Of a DNA stretch of 7,555 bases, positions 1 through 5,589 are shown piece by piece (the stretch's first letter is position 1; every line of letters begins with the position of its first letter). The notes beneath the pieces are model-generated. The model saw nothing but the letters and a program-made list of their open reading frames with translations. It did not search any database and was not told the origin of the DNA. Origin of the DNA: Flavobacterium sp. (GTDB lineage: Bacteria; Bacteroidota; Bacteroidia; Flavobacteriales; Flavobacteriaceae); contig SEBM01000191.1 in the NCBI GenBank assembly GCA_004296145.1, forward strand, positions 1-7,555, read 5' to 3'. The position numbers were made by a program, and so were the translations under genes.

Positions 1-77
1 AATTTTATTTCATTAAAAGATTATAAAGTCAGATAAATCCAGCACTTTTTTGAATTAACAAAAAATTAACACGACAC
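1..77. other. Upstream AT-rich spacer, no gene seen
   Basis: This is AT-rich non-coding sequence at the left edge. I see no open frame of useful length, no terminator hairpin and no reverse-strand TAnnTTTG box that would suggest a divergent promoter. Whatever lies to the left is outside the window. Confidence 0.5.
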
Positions 78-89
78 TTGTATATACAA
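78..89. promoter_or_regulatory. Operator palindrome 1 (putative MarR site)
   Basis: TTGTATATACAA is a perfect 12-bp palindrome covering the presumed -33 region. The identical sequence recurs 30 bp downstream, centre to centre, about three helical turns, so two dimers would sit on the same DNA face. MarR proteins are dimeric winged-helix regulators that commonly bind such palindromes in their own promoters. Assignment to the adjacent regulator is inferred from position. Confidence 0.75.
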
Positions 90-110
90 CTATTAATTGT
101 TCTACATTTG
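78..110 (+). promoter_or_regulatory. Promoter of the marR-nitroreductase-yceI unit
   Basis: TACATTTG at 103-110 is an exact match to the Bacteroidota -7 element TAnnTTTG. CTTG at 77-80 lies 22 bases upstream and fits the loose -33 TTG element. Transcription would start around 115-120, giving a 5' leader of about 20 bases before the ATG at 137. Both promoter elements are overlapped by the palindromes described separately, so a bound repressor would block polymerase. The element match is read directly; promoter activity is inferred. Confidence 0.7.
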
Positions 111-121
111 TATATACAAAT
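106..121. promoter_or_regulatory. Operator palindrome 2 (putative MarR site)
   Basis: ATTTGTATATACAAAT is a perfect 16-bp palindrome whose 12-bp core is identical to palindrome 1. It overlaps the last five bases of the -7 box and the expected transcription start. Because its symmetry is longer, it may be the higher-affinity site. It ends 15 bases before the marR start codon. Confidence 0.78.
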
Positions 122-136
122 TATACACTTACGACT

Positions 137-598
137 ATGACAATTGAAGAGGTTATTAAGAGTACAGTTAAGATGGATAATGCGAAAAAAGTTATTCTAA
201 ATATCATGTACACACAAAATGTGATTCAGGATCATTTTAACGAGTTGATAAAACCGTATGATCTATCCGGAGAACAGTATAATGTACTGCGCATATTAAG
301 AGGACAAAAAGGAAATCCGGCTAATATGTGTGTAATACAGGAACGAATGCTGGCCAAAACGAGTAATACAACAAGATTAGTTGACAAATTATTACTAAAG
401 GATTTTGTAACCAGAAATGTCTGTCCTGGTAATCGCCGAAAAATTGAGGTTTTGATTACTCAAAAGGGATTAGACGTTTTAAAAGAATTAGATCCAAAAG
501 TAGATGCACATGAACGCGCATTTGCCGAAAACATAAGTCAGGAAGAATTAGAATTATTAAATAAACTATTAGAAAAATACCGAACCCAACAAAATTAA
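137..598 (+). CDS. MarR-family winged-helix transcriptional regulator
   Basis: The product is a cytoplasmic, dimeric DNA-binding repressor of 153 residues, the usual MarR length. Helices at about 16-38 should form part of the dimer interface. The winged HTH spans about 45-110, with the recognition helix near 70-88 (ERMLAKTSNTTRLVDKLL) and the wing at 93-108, where the RR pair at 100-101 matches the basic wing of the family. A C-terminal helix (134-148) completes the dimer interface. There are two cysteines, Cys65 before the recognition helix and Cys96 in the wing; a redox or electrophile sensing role is possible but speculative. ATG137 is the first in-frame start after the promoter; Met13 (position 173) is a weaker alternative. 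No Shine-Dalgarno is present, as usual in this phylum. The paired palindromes in its promoter suggest autorepression, and the nitroreductase gene follows after 4 bases. The inducing ligand cannot be told from the sequence. Confidence 0.93.
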   Translation: MTIEEVIKSTVKMDNAKKVILNIMYTQNVIQDHFNELIKPYDLSGEQYNVLRILRGQKGNPANMCVIQERMLAKTSNTTRLVDKLLLKDFVTRNVCPGNRRKIEVLITQKGLDVLKELDPKVDAHERAFAENISQEELELLNKLLEKYRTQQN

Positions 599-602
599 TA
601 CT

Positions 603-1235
603 ATGAGTACATATTTAGAAAGTCAAAATTGGAGATATGCAGCTAAACAATATGATGCATCAAAAAAAATCTCCGATTCAGATTTAAAAACAATAAAAGA
701 AGCTGTTAGATTAAGCGCTTCTTCTTACGGATTACAACCATACAAAGTTGTTATTGTTGAAAATCCGGAAATAAGAGAAAAATTAAAAGGAGCAGCTTAC
801 GGGCAGACTCAGGTTACAGATGCTTCTCACCTTTTTATCTTTGCAAACGATGTGAATCTTGATTCAACTTCTGTAGACAGTTATATCAATAATATCAGCG
901 AAACAAGAGGAGTTCCTGCAGAAGCTTTGAGCGGTTTTAGCGATATGATGAAAAATGTTGTTGGCAATTTAAGCGCTGACGCAAAAAACATCTGGACAGC
1001 AAAACAAACTTATATTGCTTTAGGTAATTTATTAAGTGCAGCTGCAGATCTAAAAATTGACGCAAGCCCGATGGAAGGTTTCAATGCCGCTTCATTCAAC
1101 GAAATCCTAGGATTCGATAAATTAGGCCTTAATGCTTCCGTTATTGCTGCTGTTGGTTACAGACATGATGCAGACGATGCACAACATTACAAAAAAGTTA
1201 GAAAATCTCACGAAGAATTATTTATCACTATATAA
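603..1235 (+). CDS. NfsB-like NAD(P)H-dependent FMN nitroreductase
   Basis: The product is a 210-residue cytoplasmic flavoenzyme of the nitroreductase superfamily, expected to be a homodimer with FMN that reduces nitroaromatics, quinones or similar electrophiles with NAD(P)H. It aligns by eye with E. coli NfsB along its length: KQYDASKKI (15-23) corresponds to KAFDASKKL, RLSASSYGLQP (36-46) is the FMN-phosphate and substrate region, DASHLFIFAN (73-82) is the conserved strand, and KQTYIALGNLLSAAADLKIDASPMEGF (from 134) matches the dimer-core helix and PIEGF motif. GYRHDADDAQH and the basic KKVRKS near the end complete the fold. It starts 4 bases after marR and so is translationally close-coupled and under the same promoter. 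The physiological substrate is unknown; nitroreductases are promiscuous and the natural role may be quinone or oxidised-electrophile reduction. Confidence 0.92.
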   Translation: MSTYLESQNWRYAAKQYDASKKISDSDLKTIKEAVRLSASSYGLQPYKVVIVENPEIREKLKGAAYGQTQVTDASHLFIFANDVNLDSTSVDSYINNISETRGVPAEALSGFSDMMKNVVGNLSADAKNIWTAKQTYIALGNLLSAAADLKIDASPMEGFNAASFNEILGFDKLGLNASVIAAVGYRHDADDAQHYKKVRKSHEELFITI

Positions 1236-1266
1236 TTATTATTAATCCAAAATCAATTTTTACAAC

Positions 1267-1833
1267 ATGAAAAATTTAAAAACAATTGCAATAGCATTAT
1301 TCGTAGCAGCGGCTAGTATTTCAGTAAACGCTCAAACTAAAAAAATCGACGTAAAAGCGTCTACTATCAAATGGGTAGGTAAAAAAGTAACGGGAGAACA
1401 CTCAGGAACTGTAAACTTCAAAGACGGTGCCGTAGTTTTCAAAGGAAAAAAATTAGTTGGAGGTAGCTTCACAGTTGACATGACTTCATTAACTTCTACA
1501 GATTTAACTGGAGAATACCAAGGAAAATTAAACGGTCACTTAAAAGCTGACGATTTCTTCGGAACTGACAAATTCCCAACTTCAAAATTAGTTTTCAAAA
1601 CTATCGGAGCTAAATCTACTGACGTTTACACAGTAACTGCAGATTTAACTATCAAAGGAATTACTAAACCTGTAACTTTTGATATCACTGTAGCTGGAAA
1701 CACTGCAACTACTGCATTTAAAGTTGACAGAACTAAATATGATATTAAATACGGATCAGGAAGTTTCTTCGAAGGTTTAGGAGACAAAACTATCAGCGAC
1801 GAATTTGAATTGACTGTAGCTTTAAAATTCTAA
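1267..1833 (+). CDS. Secreted YceI-family lipocalin-like protein
   Basis: The 188-residue precursor has a classical signal peptide (MKNLKT, hydrophobic IAIALFVAAASISV, cleavage likely after Asn-Ala before Gln23), so the mature protein is periplasmic. The remainder is one YceI domain, a beta-barrel that in characterised members holds isoprenoid or amphiphilic lipids. Typical segments are IKWVGKKVTGEHSGTVNF (34-51), the LxGHLKADDFF-KFPTSKLVF core (about 89-110), LTIKGITKPVTFDI (127-140) and VDRTKYDIKYGSG with a closing acidic strand (153-188). Phenylalanine codons are 11 TTC to 3 TTT, the reverse of the general AT bias, which points to high expression. The 31-base spacer after the nitroreductase gene has no promoter box, so it is probably co-transcribed and then terminated at 1867-1903. 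The link to the nitroreductase may be quinone or isoprenoid chemistry at the envelope, an inference only. Confidence 0.93.
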   Translation: MKNLKTIAIALFVAAASISVNAQTKKIDVKASTIKWVGKKVTGEHSGTVNFKDGAVVFKGKKLVGGSFTVDMTSLTSTDLTGEYQGKLNGHLKADDFFGTDKFPTSKLVFKTIGAKSTDVYTVTADLTIKGITKPVTFDITVAGNTATTAFKVDRTKYDIKYGSGSFFEGLGDKTISDEFELTVALKF

Positions 1834-1866
1834 TATTTCAGACTTACTAATTCAAAAATGTTAAGA

Positions 1867-1903
1867 AAACCCTAATAGTTTATACTATTAGGGTTTCTTT
1901 TTT
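1867..1903 (+). terminator. Intrinsic terminator of the marR-nitroreductase-yceI unit
   Basis: A perfect 13-bp stem (1867-1879 with 1884-1896, core ACCCTAATAGT) closes a TTAT tetraloop and is followed by C and six T residues (1898-1903). It begins 33 bases after the yceI stop codon. The reverse strand shows A-rich flanks as well, but no converging gene is present, so it works for the + strand. Confidence 0.93.
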
Positions 1904-1968
1904 GCGAAGTTTTCAAAAAAATAACGTTCGTAATATTCAGTTAACCTTTTGGTAACATCGATCAGAGT

Positions 1969-1996
1969 TTTGATTAACATATGGCTTCTAATTTTG
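1969..1996 (+). promoter_or_regulatory. Promoter candidate of the beta-helix gene
   Basis: TAATTTTG at 1989-1996 matches the Bacteroidota -7 element TAnnTTTG. TTTG at 1969-1972 lies 16 bases upstream, slightly shorter than the usual spacing to the -33 element. The start codon at 2040 would lie about 36 bases after the transcription start. An imperfect inverted repeat, GTTAACC-TTTT-GGTAAC at 1940-1956, sits just upstream and could be a regulator site, but it has no second copy in the window. Confidence 0.55.
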
Positions 1997-2039
1997 GGAT
2001 AAATAAAAAATATCAAAAACTAGAAATCAAATTATAGTT

Positions 2040-3320
2040 ATGAAAACAAAAATACAAGTAACTCTTATTACCCTGATCAGCAGTCTTTTTCTCCAAGCTC
2101 AGCAACAACAAAAAGGAATTGTTGGTACTAACAACTGGATGAACAACTGGACCAATTTTAAACCTGCCGCAAACGAATATAACGAAGCTACAAACATAAT
2201 TGCCGGAACAATAGATAAGGACACCAAATTATTGAAACGCAATACATATCAATTAGTTGGTGTTGTTTATGTTACCAATAATGCTACTTTGACTATAGAG
2301 CCAGGAACTGTAATTCGCGGAGACGATAAAAGCTGCGGAACTCTTGTGATTACAAATGGTGCCAAAATTATGGCAGAAGGCATCGAAACTGATCCGATTG
2401 TTTTTACTTCAAACAAAGAAAAAACAGAAAGAAAACCAGGCGACTGGGGCGGAATAATCATTTTAGGAAAAGCGCCAATCAATACTCTTGGTGGTTTACA
2501 TACATTGCCTTTCGATTTAGATGCTATGCTAAATCATTACGGAGGTCAGGATGCCGAAGATAATTCCGGTATTTTAAAATATGTGAGAATAGAATATGCA
2601 GGAAGAAAACTAAGCGCTTTAAAAGAACTTAACGGACTTTCTCTTGCGGGAGTTGGAAGAAAAACTGTTTTAAACAATATTCAGATTAGTTTCTCAAATG
2701 ATGATTCATTCGAATGTTATGGTGGAGATCTTAATATGAGCAATTTGGTTTCTTACCGAACTACAGATGATGATTTTGATTTTACTCAGGGCGCGCAGAT
2801 TAATATCAGTAATAGTATAGCTGTTCGTCATCCGTTTTCTTCGGATGTTTCAGGATCTAGATGTTTTGAGGTAGATTCTTATGATAAAATCCAGAATACT
2901 GATATGACTAAGAAAATGACCAAAATAAATGCCAGTAATATTACTTTGGTAAACCTTGAAGAAAACAATCAGGGATTGGTAAGAGAATCTGTTTATGTTA
3001 GAGAAAACACTTTTTTTAACTTAACAAATACAATTGTTTCCGGTTTTACTCCTTTTGTTTTAATGGAATCAAATATTGGAAACAGTGACGAAAGTTTATC
3101 TAAAATTACATTCAAAAACGTGATTGTTAATAACTGTAATGGCGGAATTACAAGTGAATCAAGCAGTATAGATTCTACATTGCAAAATTGGTATAATAAA
3201 CCTGAAAATGGAATTGGATATACAAAAATGAAGAACAATGAACTGTTTATTGTGCCAAATATAAAAGGAAGTCCAGATTTTAGGGCAAACGTAAACAACA
3301 CAATTGCAATTGGAAATTAA
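2040..3320 (+). CDS. Exported right-handed beta-helix repeat protein
   Basis: The protein has 426 residues with a cleavable signal peptide (hydrophobic VTLITLISSLFLQA, cleavage likely before Gln21). It resembles a Bacteroidota family recognised by LTIEPGTVIRGD (84-95), GDWGGIIILGKAPIN (134-148), a YGG-DAEDNSGILKYVRIEYAG block (167-188), ELNGLSLAGVG (196-206) and an Asp-rich NDDSFECYGG/TTDDDFDFTQG section (220-250). These look like coils of a right-handed parallel beta-helix, with repeated short strands continuing through NISNSIAVRH (255-264) and ITLVNLEENN (301-310). Members are sometimes labelled 'multidrug transporter' in databases, but nothing here looks like a transporter: there is no membrane segment besides the signal. 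There is no lipobox and no clear type IX C-terminal sorting domain (it ends NNTIAIGN), so location is periplasmic or unresolved. It has its own promoter and is flanked by unrelated operons. The substrate or binding partner is unknown. Confidence 0.85.
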   Translation: MKTKIQVTLITLISSLFLQAQQQQKGIVGTNNWMNNWTNFKPAANEYNEATNIIAGTIDKDTKLLKRNTYQLVGVVYVTNNATLTIEPGTVIRGDDKSCGTLVITNGAKIMAEGIETDPIVFTSNKEKTERKPGDWGGIIILGKAPINTLGGLHTLPFDLDAMLNHYGGQDAEDNSGILKYVRIEYAGRKLSALKELNGLSLAGVGRKTVLNNIQISFSNDDSFECYGGDLNMSNLVSYRTTDDDFDFTQGAQINISNSIAVRHPFSSDVSGSRCFEVDSYDKIQNTDMTKKMTKINASNITLVNLEENNQGLVRESVYVRENTFFNLTNTIVSGFTPFVLMESNIGNSDESLSKITFKNVIVNNCNGGITSESSSIDSTLQNWYNKPENGIGYTKMKNNELFIVPNIKGSPDFRANVNNTIAIGN

Positions 3321-3416
3321 GCACTTAAAGAGCAATCAAAAATAAAATTTAACAAATTTTCAGATTTAGAAAAGTTTTTTTTTACTTTTTATATCTCTCA
3401 ATTCAAATTACATTTA
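3321..3416. other. Spacer between beta-helix gene and trp promoter
   Basis: This is very AT-rich. It includes an all-A/T inverted repeat AAAATTT-AAC-AAATTTT (3344-3360) and a T-tract (3375-3383). No G:C-containing stem is next to a T-run, so a convincing terminator for the upstream gene is missing; the A/T hairpin may act weakly. Confidence 0.4.
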
Positions 3417-3424
3417 TATCTTTG
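3417..3424 (+). promoter_or_regulatory. trp operon promoter, -7 element
   Basis: TATCTTTG matches TAnnTTTG exactly, 19 bases before the leader peptide ATG. Transcription would begin at about 3428-3432, leaving a leader of roughly 185 bases before trpE. I could not find a good TTG -33 element at the usual distance upstream (around 3390-3400), so the promoter may be weak in that element or helped by an activator. Confidence 0.65.
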
Positions 3425-3442
3425 CTTCAACAAAAAAAAGAA

Positions 3443-3499
3443 ATGAGAACATTATTAAACAATTCTTGGTGGTGGAACAATTTACGTCAAACGTCGTGA
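3443..3499 (+). CDS. trpL: trp operon leader peptide (18 aa, Trp-Trp-Trp)
   Basis: A short frame encodes MRTLLNNSWWWNNLRQTS, starting at ATG 3443 and stopping at TGA 3497-3499. Three tandem TGG codons occupy 3467-3475; Trp is otherwise rare, so this run just upstream of an intrinsic terminator and trpE is the hallmark of a ribosome-attenuation leader. The ATG follows an A-rich stretch (AAAAAAAAG) that should be an open, translatable initiation region. The peptide is a sensor rather than a functional product: shortage of charged tRNA-Trp would stall the ribosome at codons 9-11. The gene name is by function; I do not know of sequence homology to proteobacterial TrpL. Confidence 0.92.
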   Translation: MRTLLNNSWWWNNLRQTS

Positions 3500-3555
3500 A
3501 CAAAGCTTCCTATGGTATTGTAAAACTATAAATATAAAAGGCTTGTCATCACGAC
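3493..3555 (+). promoter_or_regulatory. trp attenuator: antiterminator pairing
   Basis: GTCGTGA (3493-3499, containing the leader stop codon) is complementary to TCACGAC (3549-3555). The pairing continues with ACAA (3500-3503) to TTGT (3543-3546) and GCTT (3505-3508) to AGGC (3539-3542, one G-U), with a 2-base and a 1-base bulge. That makes 15 pairs using both arms and the loop of the terminator. A small hairpin (3511-3516 with 3525-3530) fits in the enclosed loop. A ribosome stalled on the Trp codons leaves 3493-3508 free, so the antiterminator can form. A ribosome reaching the stop codon covers this segment, so the terminator forms. The pairings are visible; the mechanism follows known trp attenuation logic and is inferred here. 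Confidence 0.8.
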
Positions 3556-3569
3556 AAGCCTTTTTTTTT
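3536..3569 (+). terminator. trp attenuator intrinsic terminator
   Basis: GGCTTGTC (3540-3547) pairs perfectly with GACAAGCC (3553-3560) across the loop ATCAC. Four A residues before and the T-run after can extend the stem to 12 bp. Nine T residues (3561-3569) follow. It lies between the leader peptide stop and trpE, 45 bases before the trpE start, and so would stop transcription of the whole operon when tryptophan is plentiful. Confidence 0.95.
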
Positions 3570-3614
3570 GGCCGAAACTTTTAAAAGAAATTATTAAAAT
3601 TAAAACAACATACT

Positions 3615-5015
3615 TTGAAACCTTTTATACTCAACACACACTACAAACAAATCCTGGCCGACACGATTACACCGGTAAGTATTTATTTCAAAATCAGAGA
3701 TAAATTTCCAAATAGCTTATTATTAGAAAGTAGTGATTATCATGGAAATGACAACAGTTTCTCTTATGTTTGCTGTAATCCGATTGCGACAATCAAAATA
3801 GAAAACGAAGTTATTTCAAAAACATTTCCTGACGGAACTTCTGAGCAAATCAAAATTGATGCGACAACCAATATCCCGGAAGTAATTCAGGAATTTTCGA
3901 AAAAGTTTCAATCAGAGAAAAACGATTTTAAATTCATTAATAACGGATTGTTCGGATACATTTCTTATGATGCCGTTCGTTATTTTGAAAAAGTTTCAAT
4001 TGCTAAAAAAGACAACGCAACTTCAATTCCTGATGTTTTTTATGCTGTTTATCAAAATATAATTGCCATTAACCACTTTAAAAACGAAGCTTATATTTTC
4101 TGCCACAGCGTAGACGGAAAAAACAATATTGCCGAAATTGAACAATTATTACAATCCAGAAATATTGCTTCTTATAAATTTACCAAAGAAGGTGAAGGAT
4201 TTTCGAACCTTACAGACGAAGAATTCAAACACAATGTAGCTTTGGCTAAAAAACATTGTTTCCGCGGAGACGTTTTTCAATTGGTTTTATCACGTCGTTT
4301 TACGCAAGGTTTTAAAGGCGACGAATTCAACGTTTACAGAGCTTTACGCAGCATCAACCCTTCTCCTTATTTATTCTTTTTTGATTATGGAGATTTCAAA
4401 ATATTTGGGTCTTCGCCCGAAGCACAAATCATCGTAAAAAACAGAAAAGCCGAAATTCACCCAATCGCAGGAACTTTCAAAAGAACCGGAAACGACGAAC
4501 GCGACGCACTTTTGGCAAAAGAACTTTCTGAAGACAAAAAAGAAAACAGCGAACACGTAATGCTGGTTGATTTAGCAAGAAACGATTTAAGCCGAAACGG
4601 ACATGATGTAAATGTGGAGAAATACAGAGAGGTTCAGTTCTTTTCTCACGTAATTCACTTAGTTTCAAAAGTTACGGGACATTTACACGAAAAAGCAACG
4701 ACAATGCAGGTTGTTGCAGATACTTTCCCAGCGGGAACTTTGAGCGGCGCACCAAAACACAGAGCCATGCAATTGATTGAAGATTACGAAAAAACGAATC
4801 GTAACTTCTACGGAGGTGCAATTGGCTTCATGGATTTTGAAGGAAATTTTAATCATGCCATTATGATCCGAACTTTCCTTTCTAAAAATCATCAGTTACA
4901 TTGTCAGGCCGGCGCCGGAATCGTTGCAAGTTCAGATGAAGAAAGCGAAATGCAGGAAGTTTATAACAAATTAAGAGCATTAAATACAGCACTTGAAATG
5001 GCGGAGAAAATATAG
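3615..5015 (+). CDS. trpE: Anthranilate synthase component I
   Basis: TrpE converts chorismate plus ammonia (supplied by TrpG) to anthranilate and pyruvate, the committed step of tryptophan synthesis. At 466 residues it has normal TrpE length. LLES (36-39) near the N-terminus is the feedback tryptophan-binding motif, so end-product inhibition is expected. Catalytic-domain motifs are FQLVLSRRF (221-229), FGSSPEA (264-270), PIAGT (283-287), SEHVMLVDLARND (312-324), FPAGTLSGAPKHRAM (371-385), GGAIG (400-404), IRT (418-420) and QAGAGIVASSD (431-441). PIAGT, rather than the PIKGT of aminodeoxychorismate synthase, supports TrpE over PabB. The start codon is TTG: no ATG or GTG occurs in frame upstream before a stop, and the next Met is too far inside, so conserved N-terminal residues (ILADTITPVSIYFKIRD) require it. 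The gene is controlled by the attenuator immediately upstream. Confidence 0.96.
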   Translation: MKPFILNTHYKQILADTITPVSIYFKIRDKFPNSLLLESSDYHGNDNSFSYVCCNPIATIKIENEVISKTFPDGTSEQIKIDATTNIPEVIQEFSKKFQSEKNDFKFINNGLFGYISYDAVRYFEKVSIAKKDNATSIPDVFYAVYQNIIAINHFKNEAYIFCHSVDGKNNIAEIEQLLQSRNIASYKFTKEGEGFSNLTDEEFKHNVALAKKHCFRGDVFQLVLSRRFTQGFKGDEFNVYRALRSINPSPYLFFFDYGDFKIFGSSPEAQIIVKNRKAEIHPIAGTFKRTGNDERDALLAKELSEDKKENSEHVMLVDLARNDLSRNGHDVNVEKYREVQFFSHVIHLVSKVTGHLHEKATTMQVVADTFPAGTLSGAPKHRAMQLIEDYEKTNRNFYGGAIGFMDFEGNFNHAIMIRTFLSKNHQLHCQAGAGIVASSDEESEMQEVYNKLRALNTALEMAEKI

Positions 5016-5067
5016 TCGCAGTCGCAGTATTTAGTCACAGTTCAAACCTGAAACAAAAACATAACCC
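5014..5067 (+). repeat. trpE-lipoprotein spacer with repeat words
   Basis: The spacer opens with a short tandem AGTCGC-AGTCGC-AGT (5014-5028, overlapping the trpE stop codon) and ends with AAACCTGAAACAAAAA (5044-5059), 8 bases before the next ATG. The same CCTGAAACAAA word (5047-5057) recurs before trpG and trpD, and the AGTCNC motif recurs in the next spacer. No promoter box is seen. Confidence 0.6.
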
Positions 5068-5511
5068 ATGAGAAAAGCATTATCATTTTTAGTTTTAATT
5101 AGTATCATTTCATCTTGTAATTCAGAGAAAAAAAACAATCCGATTGAAGGAACCTGGCGTCTGATTTCTGCTGAAACAACCGAAAGAGATTCTACTTTTT
5201 CGACTTTCAATCCAAAAACAAAAATGATTAAGATTATAAATGAAACTCATTTTGCTTTTTTCAATCATGATTTAAAAAACGGAAAAGATTCAACAAATGC
5301 AGTCTTTTTTGGCGGAGGCGGAAAATATACTTTAAAAGACAGTGTTTACACCGAAAACCTGGAATTTTTTAATAACCGAGACTGGGAAAACAACAAATTC
5401 GAATTTGTGGTAAAAGTTGAAAATGACACGTTAACCCAAAAAGGTTTTGAAAAAGTAGAAAAATTAGGAGTAGATCGTATTATCGTTGAAAAATACGTGA
5501 GAGAAAAGTAA
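5068..5511 (+). CDS. Small lipocalin-like lipoprotein, function unknown
   Basis: The 147-residue precursor has a lipoprotein signal (MRKALSFLVLISIISSC) with lipobox ISSC and acylated Cys17. The mature part begins CNSEKKNNPIEGTWRLISAE; the GTW motif at 28-30 and alternating beta-strands (53-58, 84-92, 110-126, 136-144) with a GGGGKYTLK turn (82-90) resemble the small lipocalin-like lipoproteins common in Bacteroidota. It is envelope-anchored, so it cannot be a tryptophan enzyme. It lies 52 bases after trpE and 78 bases before trpG, same strand, with no promoter or terminator of its own, so it should be transcribed with the trp genes. It may be a passenger inserted into the operon, or have an unrecognised link to tryptophan status. 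The family name is approximate; I cannot assign a function. Confidence 0.8.
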   Translation: MRKALSFLVLISIISSCNSEKKNNPIEGTWRLISAETTERDSTFSTFNPKTKMIKIINETHFAFFNHDLKNGKDSTNAVFFGGGGKYTLKDSVYTENLEFFNNRDWENNKFEFVVKVENDTLTQKGFEKVEKLGVDRIIVEKYVREK

Positions 5512-5589
5512 AAAAAATAGTTTTCAGTCTCGGTCTCAGTTTACAAACCTGAAACTAAAAAAACCTGAAACCTGAAACAAAAATTAAAG
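5512..5589 (+). repeat. Lipoprotein-trpG spacer with repeat words
   Basis: The spacer has CAGTCTCGGTCTCAGT (5526-5540), related to the AGTCNC tandem after trpE. CCTGAAAC follows at 5548-5555, then two tandem CCTGAAA units (5564-5577), the second reading on as CCTGAAACAAA (5571-5581), 8 bases before the trpG ATG. AGTTTTCAG (5519-5527) can pair with CTGAAACT (5549-5556) with one bulge. No promoter or terminator is seen. Confidence 0.6.

Noticed and set aside
1940..1956. Imperfect inverted repeat GTTAACC-TTTT-GGTAAC upstream of the beta-helix gene as an operator
   Set aside because: One-base asymmetry, single copy and no regulator nearby; recorded only as context of the promoter.
2993..3301. 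Antisense open frame of about 100 codons within the beta-helix gene
   Set aside because: Lies wholly opposite a gene with clear family motifs, has no promoter or recognisable domain, and is a mirror of its codon pattern. The same holds for short antisense frames in trpE and trpG.
3344..3360. AAAATTT-AAC-AAATTTT as terminator of the beta-helix gene
   Set aside because: All A/T stem with a 3-base loop and no adjacent T-run; too weak to call an intrinsic terminator.
3536..3569. T-box or protein-binding (TRAP-like) control of the trp operon
   Set aside because: No T-box consensus and no series of NAG triplets is present, whereas the tandem Trp codons with overlapping pairings explain the region directly.
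3578..3587. CTTTTAAAAG palindrome upstream of trpE as a regulator site
   Set aside because: Short A/T palindromes are expected often in this composition and no second copy or promoter lies near.
5564..5578. CRISPR-like array from repeated CCTGAAAC words
   Set aside because: Units are 7-8 bases, tandem or irregularly spaced, with no uniform spacers and no cas genes.
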